Source: Streptomyces sp. NRRL F-5126
Lineage (GTDB): Bacteria; Actinomycetota; Actinomycetes; Streptomycetales; Streptomycetaceae
Assembly: GCF_000721265.1 (NCBI RefSeq)
Contig: NZ_JOFZ01000003.1
Location: forward strand, 186,001-250,000
Length of the DNA: 64,000 bases
Direction: 5' to 3'
Positions 17,660-25,550 of this stretch are shown one piece after another. The translations under genes and the position numbers were made by a program. Within the stretch, counting starts at the first letter, position 1; every line of letters starts with the position of its first letter. The notes under the pieces are model-generated. The model did not search any database. It saw only the letters and a program-made list of their open reading frames with translations, and was not told the DNA's origin.

Positions 17660-19945
17660 TCACCGCTCCCTGACGAGGCCGGCGTAGGTCCCTGCCGCGG
17701 CGAGCAGTTCCTCGTGGCGGCCGCGTTCGACGACCGTGCCGTGGTCGAGCACGACGATCTCGTCGCTGTCGCGCACGGTGGACAGCCGGTGCGCGATCAC
17801 CACGCAGGCGCAGCCGCGCCGCCGCAGGTTGTCCATGATGACCCGTTCGGTCTCCGCGTCCAGTGCGCTGGTCACCTCGTCGAGCACCAGGACGCTCGGG
17901 CCGCGCACGAGGGCGCGCGCGATCTCCAGGCGCTGCCGCTGCCCGCCGGAGAAGTTGCGGCCGTCCTGCTCGACGCGGGTGTGGATGCCGTCGGGCCGCC
18001 GGGCGATCACGTCGTCGTACAGGGCGGCGTCGCGCAGCGCCGCGACGACCGCCTCGTCGGGGATGGACGGGTCCCACAGCGCCACGTTGTCCCGCACCGT
18101 GCCCTCGAAGAGGAACACGTCCTGGTCGACGAAGGAGACGGACGCCGCGAGCGCACCGCGCGGTATGTCCTCGATGCGCCGCCCGTCGATGGAGACGGTG
18201 CCCTGCCAGGGCCGGTGGAGGCCGGAGATCAGCCGCGAGACGGTGGATTTGCCGCTTCCCGAGCCGCCGACGAGCGCGACCTGCCTGCCGGGGCCCACGG
18301 TCAGGCTGAAGCCGTCGAGCAGCGGGGCGTCGAGCGGGCTGTAGCCGAACGTGACGCCTTCCAGGGCGACATGCCCGGCCAGACGGCGGGTGGCCGAGGG
18401 CCCGCCGGGCTCGTCCCGGGTGTAGAGGGCGTCGGCGGGGAAGCTCTCGACGTCCTTGAGGCGGGTGACGTCGGCGGCGAAGTCCTGGATACGCCCCGCG
18501 ACGCCGTTGAGGCGCGTGACGGGCGCCGTGAAGCGGGTGACGAGCGCCTGGAACGCGACGAGCAGCCCGATGGAGATGTGCCCGTCGACGGCGCGCAGGC
18601 CGCCGATCCACAGGATCAGCGCGCTGTTGAGGGTGGCGAGGAGCGGGGCGACGACCGCGAGCGCGGCGCTCGGCACGCCCAGCCGCTGCTGCTCCTCCAG
18701 GGTGGTGGCGTGCTGCCCGGCCCAGCGCCTGAAGTAGCCGTCCTCGCCGCCGGTCGCCTTCAGCGTCTCGATGAGCTGGAGGCCGGTGTACGAGGTAGTG
18801 GTCAGGCGTGCGCTGTCGGCGCGCAGCTTCTGGGTGTGGGTGGCGCGCAGCCTGATCACGACGCGCATCGCCACGACGTTCAGCAGGGCCACGAGCACGC
18901 CGATGACGGTGAGCTGGGGGTCGTACGTCCACAGCAGGAACGCGTACAGGACGACGACGAGGCCGTCGACGCCCGCGGCGGAGAGGTCTCTGGCGAGGGT
19001 CTCGGCGACGGAGTCGTTGGACTGGAGGCGCTGGACGAGGTCGGCGGGGCTGCGCTGGGCGAAGAACGTGACGGGCAGGCGCATCAGGTGGCGCATGAAG
19101 CGTGCGCTGCTGAGCGTGGAGGAGATGATGCGCCCGCGCAGCAGGTTGGCCTGTTGCAGGCCGGTCAGGACGGCGGTCAGCGCGATCATGGCGGCCATCG
19201 CGGCGAACAGCGGCCCGAGCAGCGATGTGCGGCCGCCGACGAGGAACAGGTCGATGTAGGTGCGGCTCAGCGCGGGCACGGCGGCGCCGACCGCGACGAG
19301 CAGGAGCCCGGCGAGCAGCGCGGCGAACAGGGTGCCCGCGGTGCCGCGCATCCGGGAGGGCAGGGCGCGCAGGACTCCGGGCCTGCGGCCGCCCGCCGCG
19401 AAGGCGCCGGAGCGCTCGAAGACGAGGACGACGCCGGTGAAGCTGGTGTCGAACTCCTCGGCGGGCACGAACCTGCGGCCTCTGCCGGGGTCGTTGATGT
19501 GCACCCCGCGGGCTCCGAACCTGCGGCCCGTCCCCTCGTAGACGACGTAGTGGTTGAACTCCCAGAACAGGATGGCGGGGCCCTGCACGCCGGCGAGCGC
19601 CGCGGTCTCCATCTGCATGCCCTTGGCGGTGAGTCCGTAGCCGCGTGCCGCCTTCAGCAGGTTGCTGGCGCGTGAGCCGTCCCGGGAGACGCCGCAGGCG
19701 ATGCGCAGCTCTTCGAGCGGCACGTGGCGGCCGTGGTGGGCGAGGACCATGGCGAGGCAGGCGGCGCCGCACTCGACGGCCTCCATCTGCAGCACGGTGG
19801 GGGTGCGCACGGTGCGGGCGCGGGCCGCGCGCCGGGAGGCGGGCTGCCGGGCCGCGCGCTTCCCGCCGGTACCGGTGCGGTGGCGCCGATGGGCCCCTGG
19901 CGGCAGCTGACGCTGCGGCGGTACGCCGGTAGCGGGCCCGCTCAC
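17660..19945 (-). CDS. NHLM-type peptidase (C39)/ABC transporter for double-glycine leaders
   Basis: 761 residues from GTG 19945, which overlaps the stop of the HlyD gene (GTGA). After a basic, disordered N-tail of about 45 residues comes the C39 cysteine protease: Gln53, Cys59 in VECGAAC, His132 in FNHYVVYEG and Asp152 in INDPGRG form a full catalytic set. Six membrane helices and an intact ATPase follow: GGSGSGKST, FSGGQRQR, VLVLDEVTSALD and AHRLST. Such proteins cut a leader after Gly-Gly during export. The precursor with DNVSGG at 21.0 kb is the evident substrate. Confidence 0.92.
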   Translation of the reverse strand: MSGPATGVPPQRQLPPGAHRRHRTGTGGKRAARQPASRRAARARTVRTPTVLQMEAVECGAACLAMVLAHHGRHVPLEELRIACGVSRDGSRASNLLKAARGYGLTAKGMQMETAALAGVQGPAILFWEFNHYVVYEGTGRRFGARGVHINDPGRGRRFVPAEEFDTSFTGVVLVFERSGAFAAGGRRPGVLRALPSRMRGTAGTLFAALLAGLLLVAVGAAVPALSRTYIDLFLVGGRTSLLGPLFAAMAAMIALTAVLTGLQQANLLRGRIISSTLSSARFMRHLMRLPVTFFAQRSPADLVQRLQSNDSVAETLARDLSAAGVDGLVVVLYAFLLWTYDPQLTVIGVLVALLNVVAMRVVIRLRATHTQKLRADSARLTTTSYTGLQLIETLKATGGEDGYFRRWAGQHATTLEEQQRLGVPSAALAVVAPLLATLNSALILWIGGLRAVDGHISIGLLVAFQALVTRFTAPVTRLNGVAGRIQDFAADVTRLKDVESFPADALYTRDEPGGPSATRRLAGHVALEGVTFGYSPLDAPLLDGFSLTVGPGRQVALVGGSGSGKSTVSRLISGLHRPWQGTVSIDGRRIEDIPRGALAASVSFVDQDVFLFEGTVRDNVALWDPSIPDEAVVAALRDAALYDDVIARRPDGIHTRVEQDGRNFSGGQRQRLEIARALVRGPSVLVLDEVTSALDAETERVIMDNLRRRGCACVVIAHRLSTVRDSDEIVVLDHGTVVERGRHEELLAAAGTYAGLVRER

Positions 19946-20751
19946 GGCAGCAGCCATTCGGCCGGGTGCTGCCGTGCGACGCGTACCGAGCCGTCGGCGG
20001 GTGTCATCGACGTGAGCGCGAAGGGGGGCCCGGCGGGTGAGGACCACGCGTAGCCGGACTTGGTGGAGCGCGAGGCGTCGAGCGTGACGAGGACGGCGAC
20101 GGGTTGGCCGCCTCGGGTGAACCGCGCGGCGAGCTGGTCGTCGCCGAGGAAGGCGGCGATCTGGCGCCGGGTCCGCGTCGTCCTGCCGACGGCCTTGACG
20201 GTGCCCCGCAGCACGCCGTAGGTCCCCTCGGGCACGGACGGCAGGGTGAGGTCGACGGGCTGGCCCGGCGCGACGGAGGCCCCGCCCGAGGCGGGCACGT
20301 AGAGCATCGCCACGAGGGGGTCGTGCGCGTGCGCGGTGCGCTCGACGGCGGCCACGTCGGACCCGGTCGTCACGACGGAGCCGATGGTGGCGGCGAGGGA
20401 GGTGACCCGCCCGGCGGCGAGCGCACGGACCACGTCGGTCCTGCCGTCCGCGCGGCGGACCTTGACGAGCGGCGCGTCGGCGGCGACACGCCCGCCCTCC
20501 TTCGCGAGGACGGCGGTGACCTGCCCGGCGACGGGGCTCTGCACCACGTAGCTCCCCTGCCCGTAGGTGAGGACGCCCGGTGCCGACACGTTGGAGTCCA
20601 CGTACCCGGTCGTCGCCCACAGCGCCCCGGCGGCCATCGCGAGGAGTGTCACGGCGAGCGTGAGCAGGCCGCGCGGCCGGGCGAGCCGTACGGGCAGGTC
20701 GAGTTCCTCGGGCGACTGCAGCTTGCTGAGCGCCTGCTGGCGGAATTGCAC
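19942..20751 (-). CDS. HlyD-family adaptor, NHLM secretion protein
   Basis: 269 residues. A short cytoplasmic start (MQFRQQALSKLQSPEELD) resembles NHLM secretion proteins; then one membrane helix (LLTLAVTLLAMAAGALWAT) and an extracytoplasmic part with the lipoyl/barrel-sandwich pattern GQGSYVVQSPVAGQVTAVLAKEGGRVAADAPLVKV. The C-terminal beta-barrel contains LPSVPEGTYGVLRGTVKAVG. It would link the two ABC proteins to the cell surface. First of three coupled export genes, 96 bp after the precursor gene. Confidence 0.87.
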   Translation of the reverse strand: MQFRQQALSKLQSPEELDLPVRLARPRGLLTLAVTLLAMAAGALWATTGYVDSNVSAPGVLTYGQGSYVVQSPVAGQVTAVLAKEGGRVAADAPLVKVRRADGRTDVVRALAAGRVTSLAATIGSVVTTGSDVAAVERTAHAHDPLVAMLYVPASGGASVAPGQPVDLTLPSVPEGTYGVLRGTVKAVGRTTRTRRQIAAFLGDDQLAARFTRGGQPVAVLVTLDASRSTKSGYAWSSPAGPPFALTSMTPADGSVRVARQHPAEWLLP

Positions 20752-20775
20752 GGCGGTGTTCCCTCACACGGAAAC

Positions 20776-20812
20776 GTGCCCCGGCCTCCGCCGGCAGGCG
20801 GATCCGGGACAC
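20776..20812 (-). terminator. Attenuator-like hairpin between the precursor and exporter genes
   Basis: On the minus strand GGCGGA/TCCGCC, CCGGG/CCCGG and CAC/GTG pair across a GGCA-type loop, with one bulge and one mismatch. It lies about 35 nt after the precursor stop and 25 nt before the HlyD start. Partial termination here would give more precursor than transporter transcript. Confidence 0.5.
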
Positions 20813-20847
20813 GCGTCAGGCATCGGCCGGTCTTTCGACCGCGGTGC

Positions 20848-21063
20848 TCAGAGGCCGCTGACGATACCGGTGACGCCGGAGGTGTTCACCCACGGGGAAA
20901 CGGTGGCGTCGACGCTGGAGAGCACGCCGCCGACGTTGACACCGCTGACGGAGCCAACGGTGGTCATCGCGCTGTCGACGATCCCGCCCACGAGGCCGCC
21001 GGACACGTTGTCCAGGTCAGCGTCGGAGATCTCCTGGGTCTGAACCTGGGGGGTGTTGTTCAT
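20848..21063 (-). CDS. Double-glycine leader peptide, cysteine-free RiPP/bacteriocin-like precursor
   Basis: 71 residues from ATG 21063, with AAGGGAAG as ribosome site. The leader MNNTPQVQTQEISDADLDNVSGG (given here by position 1-23) ends in the double-glycine site ELDNVSGG-like DLDNVSGG. The remaining 48 residues begin LVGGIVDSAM and end SGVTGIVSGL; they contain 12 Val, 9 Gly, 8 Ser and 5 Thr, two Asp, one Trp, one Pro, and no Cys, Lys, Arg or His. Similar leaders are often called type A2 lantipeptides, but without Cys no lanthionine can form and no modifying enzyme is nearby. The adjacent C39-ABC protein is the expected processing exporter. Function (bacteriocin, signal or surface peptide) is unknown. 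Confidence 0.85.
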   Translation of the reverse strand: MNNTPQVQTQEISDADLDNVSGGLVGGIVDSAMTTVGSVSGVNVGGVLSSVDATVSPWVNTSGVTGIVSGL

Positions 21064-21636
21064 CAGTGAAGCTTCCCTTCGCATGGCTCTTCGTGGCACG
21101 CCCGCCACCGCGGCTCCCGTCAGGAAGGCCATCTCGCCGGTGACATCGTGGCGTGCGAAGGATGTAAGCACGTACGTCTCCGGGGCAGCCACCCGCGCCG
21201 GGGCGCCCCGGTCCACATGTCGCCCGCCGCGGTGGTGTGTTGTGCCCGGGCCGTCATGGACGGGGTGCGGTTCCTTCACACTGCGGTCCGAACCTCGGTC
21301 AGTCGCACGGCCGCCCGTACGGCCGGAACCTCTCATTCCGGCCGTACCGCCCCGGCCCTGGGGCGCGCGCACGGGGAGGCCGTGTGCAGCAGAGCGGTAC
21401 GGATGATCGCAATGTGCGGGTTATCCGCAGAAGAGATTCGCACACGATTCCGGCACGGTACGCGTACAGGTGATCGCCGTGCGTGTCCACCGTGAGGCGC
21501 GCCGGGCCGCCCGGCTCCCGCGCGGTGTCGGCAACCGGGCGCGGACACGGCGCGGACGGAGACGTTCGGCCTCCAGCGGGTACGTATGTGGTGCGGAGCC
21601 GTATGGGACGCGGACCCGGAGGAAGGGAGTCTTCCC
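21064..21636. other. 573-bp divergent intergenic region
   Basis: It separates the precursor peptide gene (leftward) from the DUF6158 gene (rightward), so it should hold both promoters. The only striking structure is the 12-bp hairpin listed separately. Open frames here have no recognisable family, codon bias or ribosome site. I could not identify a convincing -35/-10 pair for the precursor. Confidence 0.5.
21317..21347. repeat. Perfect 12-bp inverted repeat
   Basis: GTACGGCCGGAA, a 7-nt loop CCTCTCA, then TTCCGGCCGTAC. It lies about 250 bp upstream of the precursor gene, between divergent genes, so it is not an obvious terminator; it could be an operator, an antiterminator element or the end of an unannotated small RNA. 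Confidence 0.6.
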
Positions 21637-21888
21637 ATGACAGTCAAGGGCGACGAGGGACACGCGCCGCAGGGGGTCGCCCCGGCGCGCCTGGAGGACC
21701 AGCAGCTGCTCAGGGAGCTGGAGACGCTGCACCGCACCCGGCACGACACGCTGCTGCACGGGTCGAAGGACGCGCTGGACAGGCACAACACACGCACGGC
21801 GGAGCTGGAAGGCGAGTACCTGCGGCGCCACCCGAAGCGCCACGTGCTCGCGGGCAGGACACGCGAGGGGGCACGGGGGCGCGTCTAG
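21637..21888 (+). CDS. DUF6158 family small protein
   Basis: 83 residues from ATG 21637, preceded by GGAGGAAGGG. The conserved core ARLEDQQLLRELETLHRTRHDTLLHGS and later RTAELEGEYLRRHP matches a small, helical, highly charged streptomycete family of unknown function. No membrane segment or catalytic motif. It faces gcl across a strong terminator. Confidence 0.8.
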   Translation: MTVKGDEGHAPQGVAPARLEDQQLLRELETLHRTRHDTLLHGSKDALDRHNTRTAELEGEYLRRHPKRHVLAGRTREGARGRV

Positions 21889-21916
21889 GGCGGTCCGTGC
21901 GCGGCACGCGCGAACA

Positions 21917-21953
21917 GGGGCCCCGCCACCGGCCGTGCCGGTGGCGGGGCCCC
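21917..21953. terminator. Strong bidirectional terminator between DUF6158 and gcl
   Basis: A perfect 17-bp stem (21917-21933 with 21937-21953) around a CGT loop in the gap between convergent genes. Confidence 0.8.
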
Positions 21954-21994
21954 CGCCGTCACCCCCGGGGCCGTCCCCCCGGGGCCTGTGCCGG

Positions 21995-23773
21995 TCAGAC
22001 CAGCGGCAGGATCTCGGTGGGAGCGTGGCCCGGCTGCGTGGCCAGCTCCTCGAACTCGTTGACGGAGCCGATGTCGCTCCCGCTCATCGAGATGTTGGTG
22101 ATGCGTTCGAGCACGGCCTCGACGACCACCGGCACCCGGTGCTCGGCGGCCAGCTTCTTGGCCTCCTCGAAGGCGGGCAGCAGCCCGTCCGGCTCGGTGA
22201 CGCGGATGGCCTTGCACCCGAGCCCCTCGGCGACCTTGACGTGGTCGACGCCGTAGCCGCCCGTCTCCGGTGAGTTGATGTTGTCGAACTCCAGGTTGAC
22301 CTGGAAGTCGATGTCGAAGGCGCGCTGGGCCTGGCGGATGAGCCCCAGGTAGGCGTTGTTGACGAGCACGTGCACGTAGGGGATGCGGTGCTGGGCGCCG
22401 ACCGCGAGCTCCTCCAGCATGAACTGGAAGTCGTAGTCGCCGGAGAGCGCCACCACGCTCGCGTCCGGGTCGGCCGCGGCGACGCCGAGCGCGGCGGGGA
22501 TCGTCCACCCGAGCGGGCCCGCCTGGCCGCAGTTGATCCAGTGGCGCGGCCGGTACACGTGGAGCATCTGCGCGCCGGCGATCTGCGAGAGGCCGATCGT
22601 GGAGACGTACCGGGTCTCGGGGCCGAAGGCGCGGTTCATCTCCTCGTACACGCGCTGCGGCTTGAGCGGCACGTTGTCGAAGTGGGTGCGGCGGTGCAGC
22701 GTGGCCTTGCGCTCGCGCGAGGCGGCCACCCAGGCGCCCCTGTCGGGGAGTTCACCCGCGGCCTTCAGCTCCTTCGCGACCTCGACGAAGAGCGACAGCG
22801 CGGCGCCCGCGTCCGAGGCGATGCCGTAGTCGGGGGCGAAGATCTTGCCGATCTGGGTGGGTTCGATGTCCACGTGGACGAACGTCCTGCCCTCGCGGTA
22901 GACGTCGAGTTTCCCGGTGTGCCGGTTGGCCCAGCGGTTGCCGATGCCGAGCACGAAGTCGGATTCGAGGAACGTGGCGTTCCCGTAGCGGTGCGAGGTC
23001 TGGAGGCCCACCATGCCCGCGTTGAGCTCGTGGTCGTCGGCGATGGCGCCCCAGCCCATCAGGGTCGGCACCACGGGCGTGCCGGTCAGTTCCGCGAACT
23101 CCACCAGCAGTTCGGACGCGTCGGCGCTGATGATCCCGCCGCCCGCGACGATCAGCGGACGCTCGGAAGCGGCGAGCATCCTGACGGCCTTCTCGGCCTG
23201 CGCCCGGGTGGCGAGCGGCCGGTAGACGGGCAGCGGCTCGTACGTCTCGGGGTCGAACTCGATCTCCGTCTGCTGCACATCGATGGGCAGGTCGATCAGG
23301 ACGGGACCCGGCCGCCCCGACCGCATCAGGTGGAACGCCTGCTGGACCACCCCGGGAACCTGCGCGGCCTCCATGACGGTCGTCGCGGCCTTGGTGACCG
23401 GCGCCGCGATCGAGGCGATGTCGACCGCCTGGAAGTCCTCCTTGTGGATCACGCCGGTGGGCGCCTGGCCCGTGATGCACAGGATCGGGATCGAGTCGCC
23501 GATCGCCGAGTAGAGCCCGGTGATCATGTCGGTGCCCGCGGGTCCTGACGTCCCGATGCACACGCCGATGTTGCCCGGGTGGGTCCGCGTGTAGCCCTCG
23601 GCCATGTGCGAGGCGCCCTCGACATGGCGGGCAAGCGTGTGCTGGACGCCGCCGGCCGCTTTCAGGGCCGCGTAGAACGGGTTGATCGCCGCGCCCGGCA
23701 CACCGAAGGCGTGGGCCACACCCTCGCGCTTCAGAATTTCAACTGCCGCGCGTGCGGCGGTCATTCGAGGCAT
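21995..23773 (-). CDS. gcl: Glyoxylate carboligase (tartronate-semialdehyde synthase)
   Basis: 592 residues, standard Gcl length. It has the three-domain ThDP-enzyme fold. [18 protein letters not shown] contains Val where other ThDP enzymes have the catalytic Glu, a hallmark of glyoxylate carboligase. The central FAD-binding domain includes [12 protein letters not shown] and the C-terminal ThDP motif is [13 protein letters not shown] through VNNAYLG. Two glyoxylates condense to tartronate semialdehyde with loss of CO2; GlxR and Hyi, encoded 8.5 kb away, act on the product. Its promoter carries two operator copies related to those of hyi. Confidence 0.95.
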   Translation of the reverse strand: MPRMTAARAAVEILKREGVAHAFGVPGAAINPFYAALKAAGGVQHTLARHVEGASHMAEGYTRTHPGNIGVCIGTSGPAGTDMITGLYSAIGDSIPILCITGQAPTGVIHKEDFQAVDIASIAAPVTKAATTVMEAAQVPGVVQQAFHLMRSGRPGPVLIDLPIDVQQTEIEFDPETYEPLPVYRPLATRAQAEKAVRMLAASERPLIVAGGGIISADASELLVEFAELTGTPVVPTLMGWGAIADDHELNAGMVGLQTSHRYGNATFLESDFVLGIGNRWANRHTGKLDVYREGRTFVHVDIEPTQIGKIFAPDYGIASDAGAALSLFVEVAKELKAAGELPDRGAWVAASRERKATLHRRTHFDNVPLKPQRVYEEMNRAFGPETRYVSTIGLSQIAGAQMLHVYRPRHWINCGQAGPLGWTIPAALGVAAADPDASVVALSGDYDFQFMLEELAVGAQHRIPYVHVLVNNAYLGLIRQAQRAFDIDFQVNLEFDNINSPETGGYGVDHVKVAEGLGCKAIRVTEPDGLLPAFEEAKKLAAEHRVPVVVEAVLERITNISMSGSDIGSVNEFEELATQPGHAPTEILPLV

Positions 23774-23831
23774 GAGTGCTCCTCATTCGGCTGGCGGAGT
23801 CGGGCTCTGTCGCGCCACCTGAGAGCGCCAA

Positions 23832-23846
23832 TTCCGTAATGTGGAA
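23832..23846. promoter_or_regulatory. Operator-like repeat 1 in the gcl promoter
   Basis: TTCCGTAATGTGGAA, inverted arms TTCC/GGAA. It overlaps the predicted -10/start region of gcl (minus-strand TTGACT at 23872-23867 and TAATTC at 23849-23844, spacing 17). Centre 21 bp from repeat 2. Confidence 0.55.
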
Positions 23847-23852
23847 TTACTG

Positions 23853-23867
23853 TTTTGCTATACGGAA
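23853..23867. promoter_or_regulatory. Operator-like repeat 2 in the gcl promoter
   Basis: TTTTGCTATACGGAA; its last 11 bases are identical to the perfect operator at hyi (11674-11684). It fills the spacer between the predicted gcl -35 and -10 boxes, so binding should repress. Confidence 0.55.
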
Positions 23868-24001
23868 GTCAAGGTACGGGCGTCTCCATGGCCCGTCAAG
23901 AGGGGAATACGAGGTCCCCTCCCCAACGCCTCGCTCTTGGTGGACGATGGACCACGCAACGCGACCGGCGGCATGGACGAGAGGCATATGGGGGGCACGC
24001 G

Positions 24002-24826
24002 ATGGGAGCGGAGCAGGAGGTCACGGTGGACTGCCCGGCCTGCGGGCGCAGACACCACTACGCACCGCGGGCGTATGCCTGCGCCTGCGGCGCCCCGGTG
24101 GCGCCGCCACTGCCTGCCGAGGCACGCCCGGAGGCGGTGCCGCGGCGGTCGTGGACGGACGAGTGGGTCGTCGTGCGCTGCGCGGCCTGCGGACGGGACG
24201 GGCGCTGGCCGCAGCCCGAGGTCGACTGCCCGTGCGGCACGACGCTGCGCATACCCGTGCGCCTCCCCGGCCGCCCCGCGCCCGGTCAGTCGCCGCCCGC
24301 CGCCGGAGGGGGCGGCGACCCGGCGACCCGGGCCGGCGCCGGGGAGGCGCACGGCACGGGGCCGGCCTTACCGCGTGACTGGCCGCCGCACGACTGGTCG
24401 CCTCGCCCGTCCCACATACCGCTGCCGCGCACCGCGGCCGCGCCGAGGCCCGCGTTCCGTCCGCTGACGATCCGCACGGCGCGCGACGCCGTCACGGCTG
24501 CCGGCCTCTACCTGCGCTGGCTCGGCTTCCACGGCGTGGTGGCAGCGGAGCAGCGCCCCGAGTCCGGCATCGATCTGCGCGGCCCCGAGGTCGTCGCCCA
24601 GGTCGACCCGACGACGACCCGCACCCCGCTGCGGGCCGTGGAGTGCGTCTGGCTGTACGGGATGCAGGACGCGGCCGTCGGGGTGCTGTTCTCGCTCGCG
24701 GGCTACGCGGACGACGCGCGCGCCCGCGCCGACGAGCTGGATGTGCCGCTGTTCGTCATGGACCTCACGGGTACTCCGCGGCCGGTCAACACCGCCGCGG
24801 ACGATCTCCTGTCCGCGGATGTCTGA
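24002..24826 (+). CDS. Two-zinc-ribbon protein with restriction-endonuclease-like C-terminal domain (function unknown)
   Basis: 274 residues from ATG 24002, with GGGGGG upstream. Two N-terminal zinc ribbons have the same spacing, CxxC-x12-CxC: Cys11, 14, 27, 29 and Cys60, 63, 76, 78. A Pro/Gly-rich linker covers about 88-150. The C-terminal part (about 155-274) reads GLYLRWLGF, RPESGIDLRGPEVVAQVD and LDVPLFVMDL, a layout like Mrr/RecB-type nuclease domains (helix, D-x-D or I-D strand, Q-V-D strand), though a clear E/Q-x-K was not found. A DNA-related role is possible. Stop is 9 nt from the convergent membrane gene. Confidence 0.6.
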   Translation: MGAEQEVTVDCPACGRRHHYAPRAYACACGAPVAPPLPAEARPEAVPRRSWTDEWVVVRCAACGRDGRWPQPEVDCPCGTTLRIPVRLPGRPAPGQSPPAAGGGGDPATRAGAGEAHGTGPALPRDWPPHDWSPRPSHIPLPRTAAAPRPAFRPLTIRTARDAVTAAGLYLRWLGFHGVVAAEQRPESGIDLRGPEVVAQVDPTTTRTPLRAVECVWLYGMQDAAVGVLFSLAGYADDARARADELDVPLFVMDLTGTPRPVNTAADDLLSADV

Positions 24827-24835
24827 CGGGCTCGC

Positions 24836-25456
24836 TCACTTGGACAGGACGTTCGCGCCGATGATGAACAGGCCGAGCAGCACGTCCGCGCAGCCGACGC
24901 GGCACGCGGCTGCCCAGCGCTGCCCCGCCACCCTCGCGGCCCACAGCCCCCAGCCGAAGAGCGCCACGGTGTTGACGACGAGCGCCACGTCCAGCGCGCC
25001 GTCCTCGCTCCACCAGCCCGCGTAGGCGCCGAGGAGCGCTGCCACCGTCGGCATCGCCGCGGCGAGCAGCGGCCACTCCGTCAGCACCGACCACACCGTG
25101 CCGGGCCGCACTCTGCCGCGCACGATCTCGCGGTGGGCGATGGCGTGCGCGTAGCCGTGCGCCGCGGTGGCCGCCAGCGCGGCCACGAACACCCACAGTG
25201 CGTCGTAACCGGGATCGGGCGGGCCGCCCTCGTTGCCGAGCGCGGCCGCCAGCGCGCTGGCCAGCACGGACCCGTACACACCGCCGAACAGCAGCCGTTG
25301 CAGGGGCTCCCGGCGGCGCCCCGTCCACTGCCCGTGCGACCACCCGAGGGGCTCCCCGGACGCCTCTTCGCGCGGCTCCCCAACCTCCTCGCCGCGCGGC
25401 GTCCCGCCGGGTCCGCTCTCGCCGCTGGGCGCCTCGTCGCCGGGGGTGTCGGACAC
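24836..25456 (-). CDS. Small integral membrane protein, unknown function
   Basis: 206 residues from GTG 25456, with GGAGG six bases upstream. The first 50 residues are acidic and Gly/Pro/Glu-rich. About four to five membrane segments follow: YGSVLASALAAALG, LWVFVAALAATAAHGYAHAIAH, WPLLAAAMPTVAALLGAYAGW, VALVVNTVALFGWGLWAARVAG and ADVLLGLFIIGANVL. His residues within the second helix are notable, but no family was recognised with confidence. Confidence 0.65.
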   Translation of the reverse strand: MSDTPGDEAPSGESGPGGTPRGEEVGEPREEASGEPLGWSHGQWTGRRREPLQRLLFGGVYGSVLASALAAALGNEGGPPDPGYDALWVFVAALAATAAHGYAHAIAHREIVRGRVRPGTVWSVLTEWPLLAAAMPTVAALLGAYAGWWSEDGALDVALVVNTVALFGWGLWAARVAGQRWAAACRVGCADVLLGLFIIGANVLSK

Positions 25457-25550
25457 GCCGCCTCCTTCCGGGACGCGCGCGGGCCGGCGCCGCCCTCGCC
25501 GGTGACGATGTAACAGCAGGGGACGCGTGTCGTCCCGTAGGCTCCCCGGC

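Noticed and set aside
20848..21063. Calling the precursor a lantibiotic
   Set aside because: The leader resembles type A2 lantipeptide leaders, but the core has no Cys and no lanthionine synthetase is nearby.
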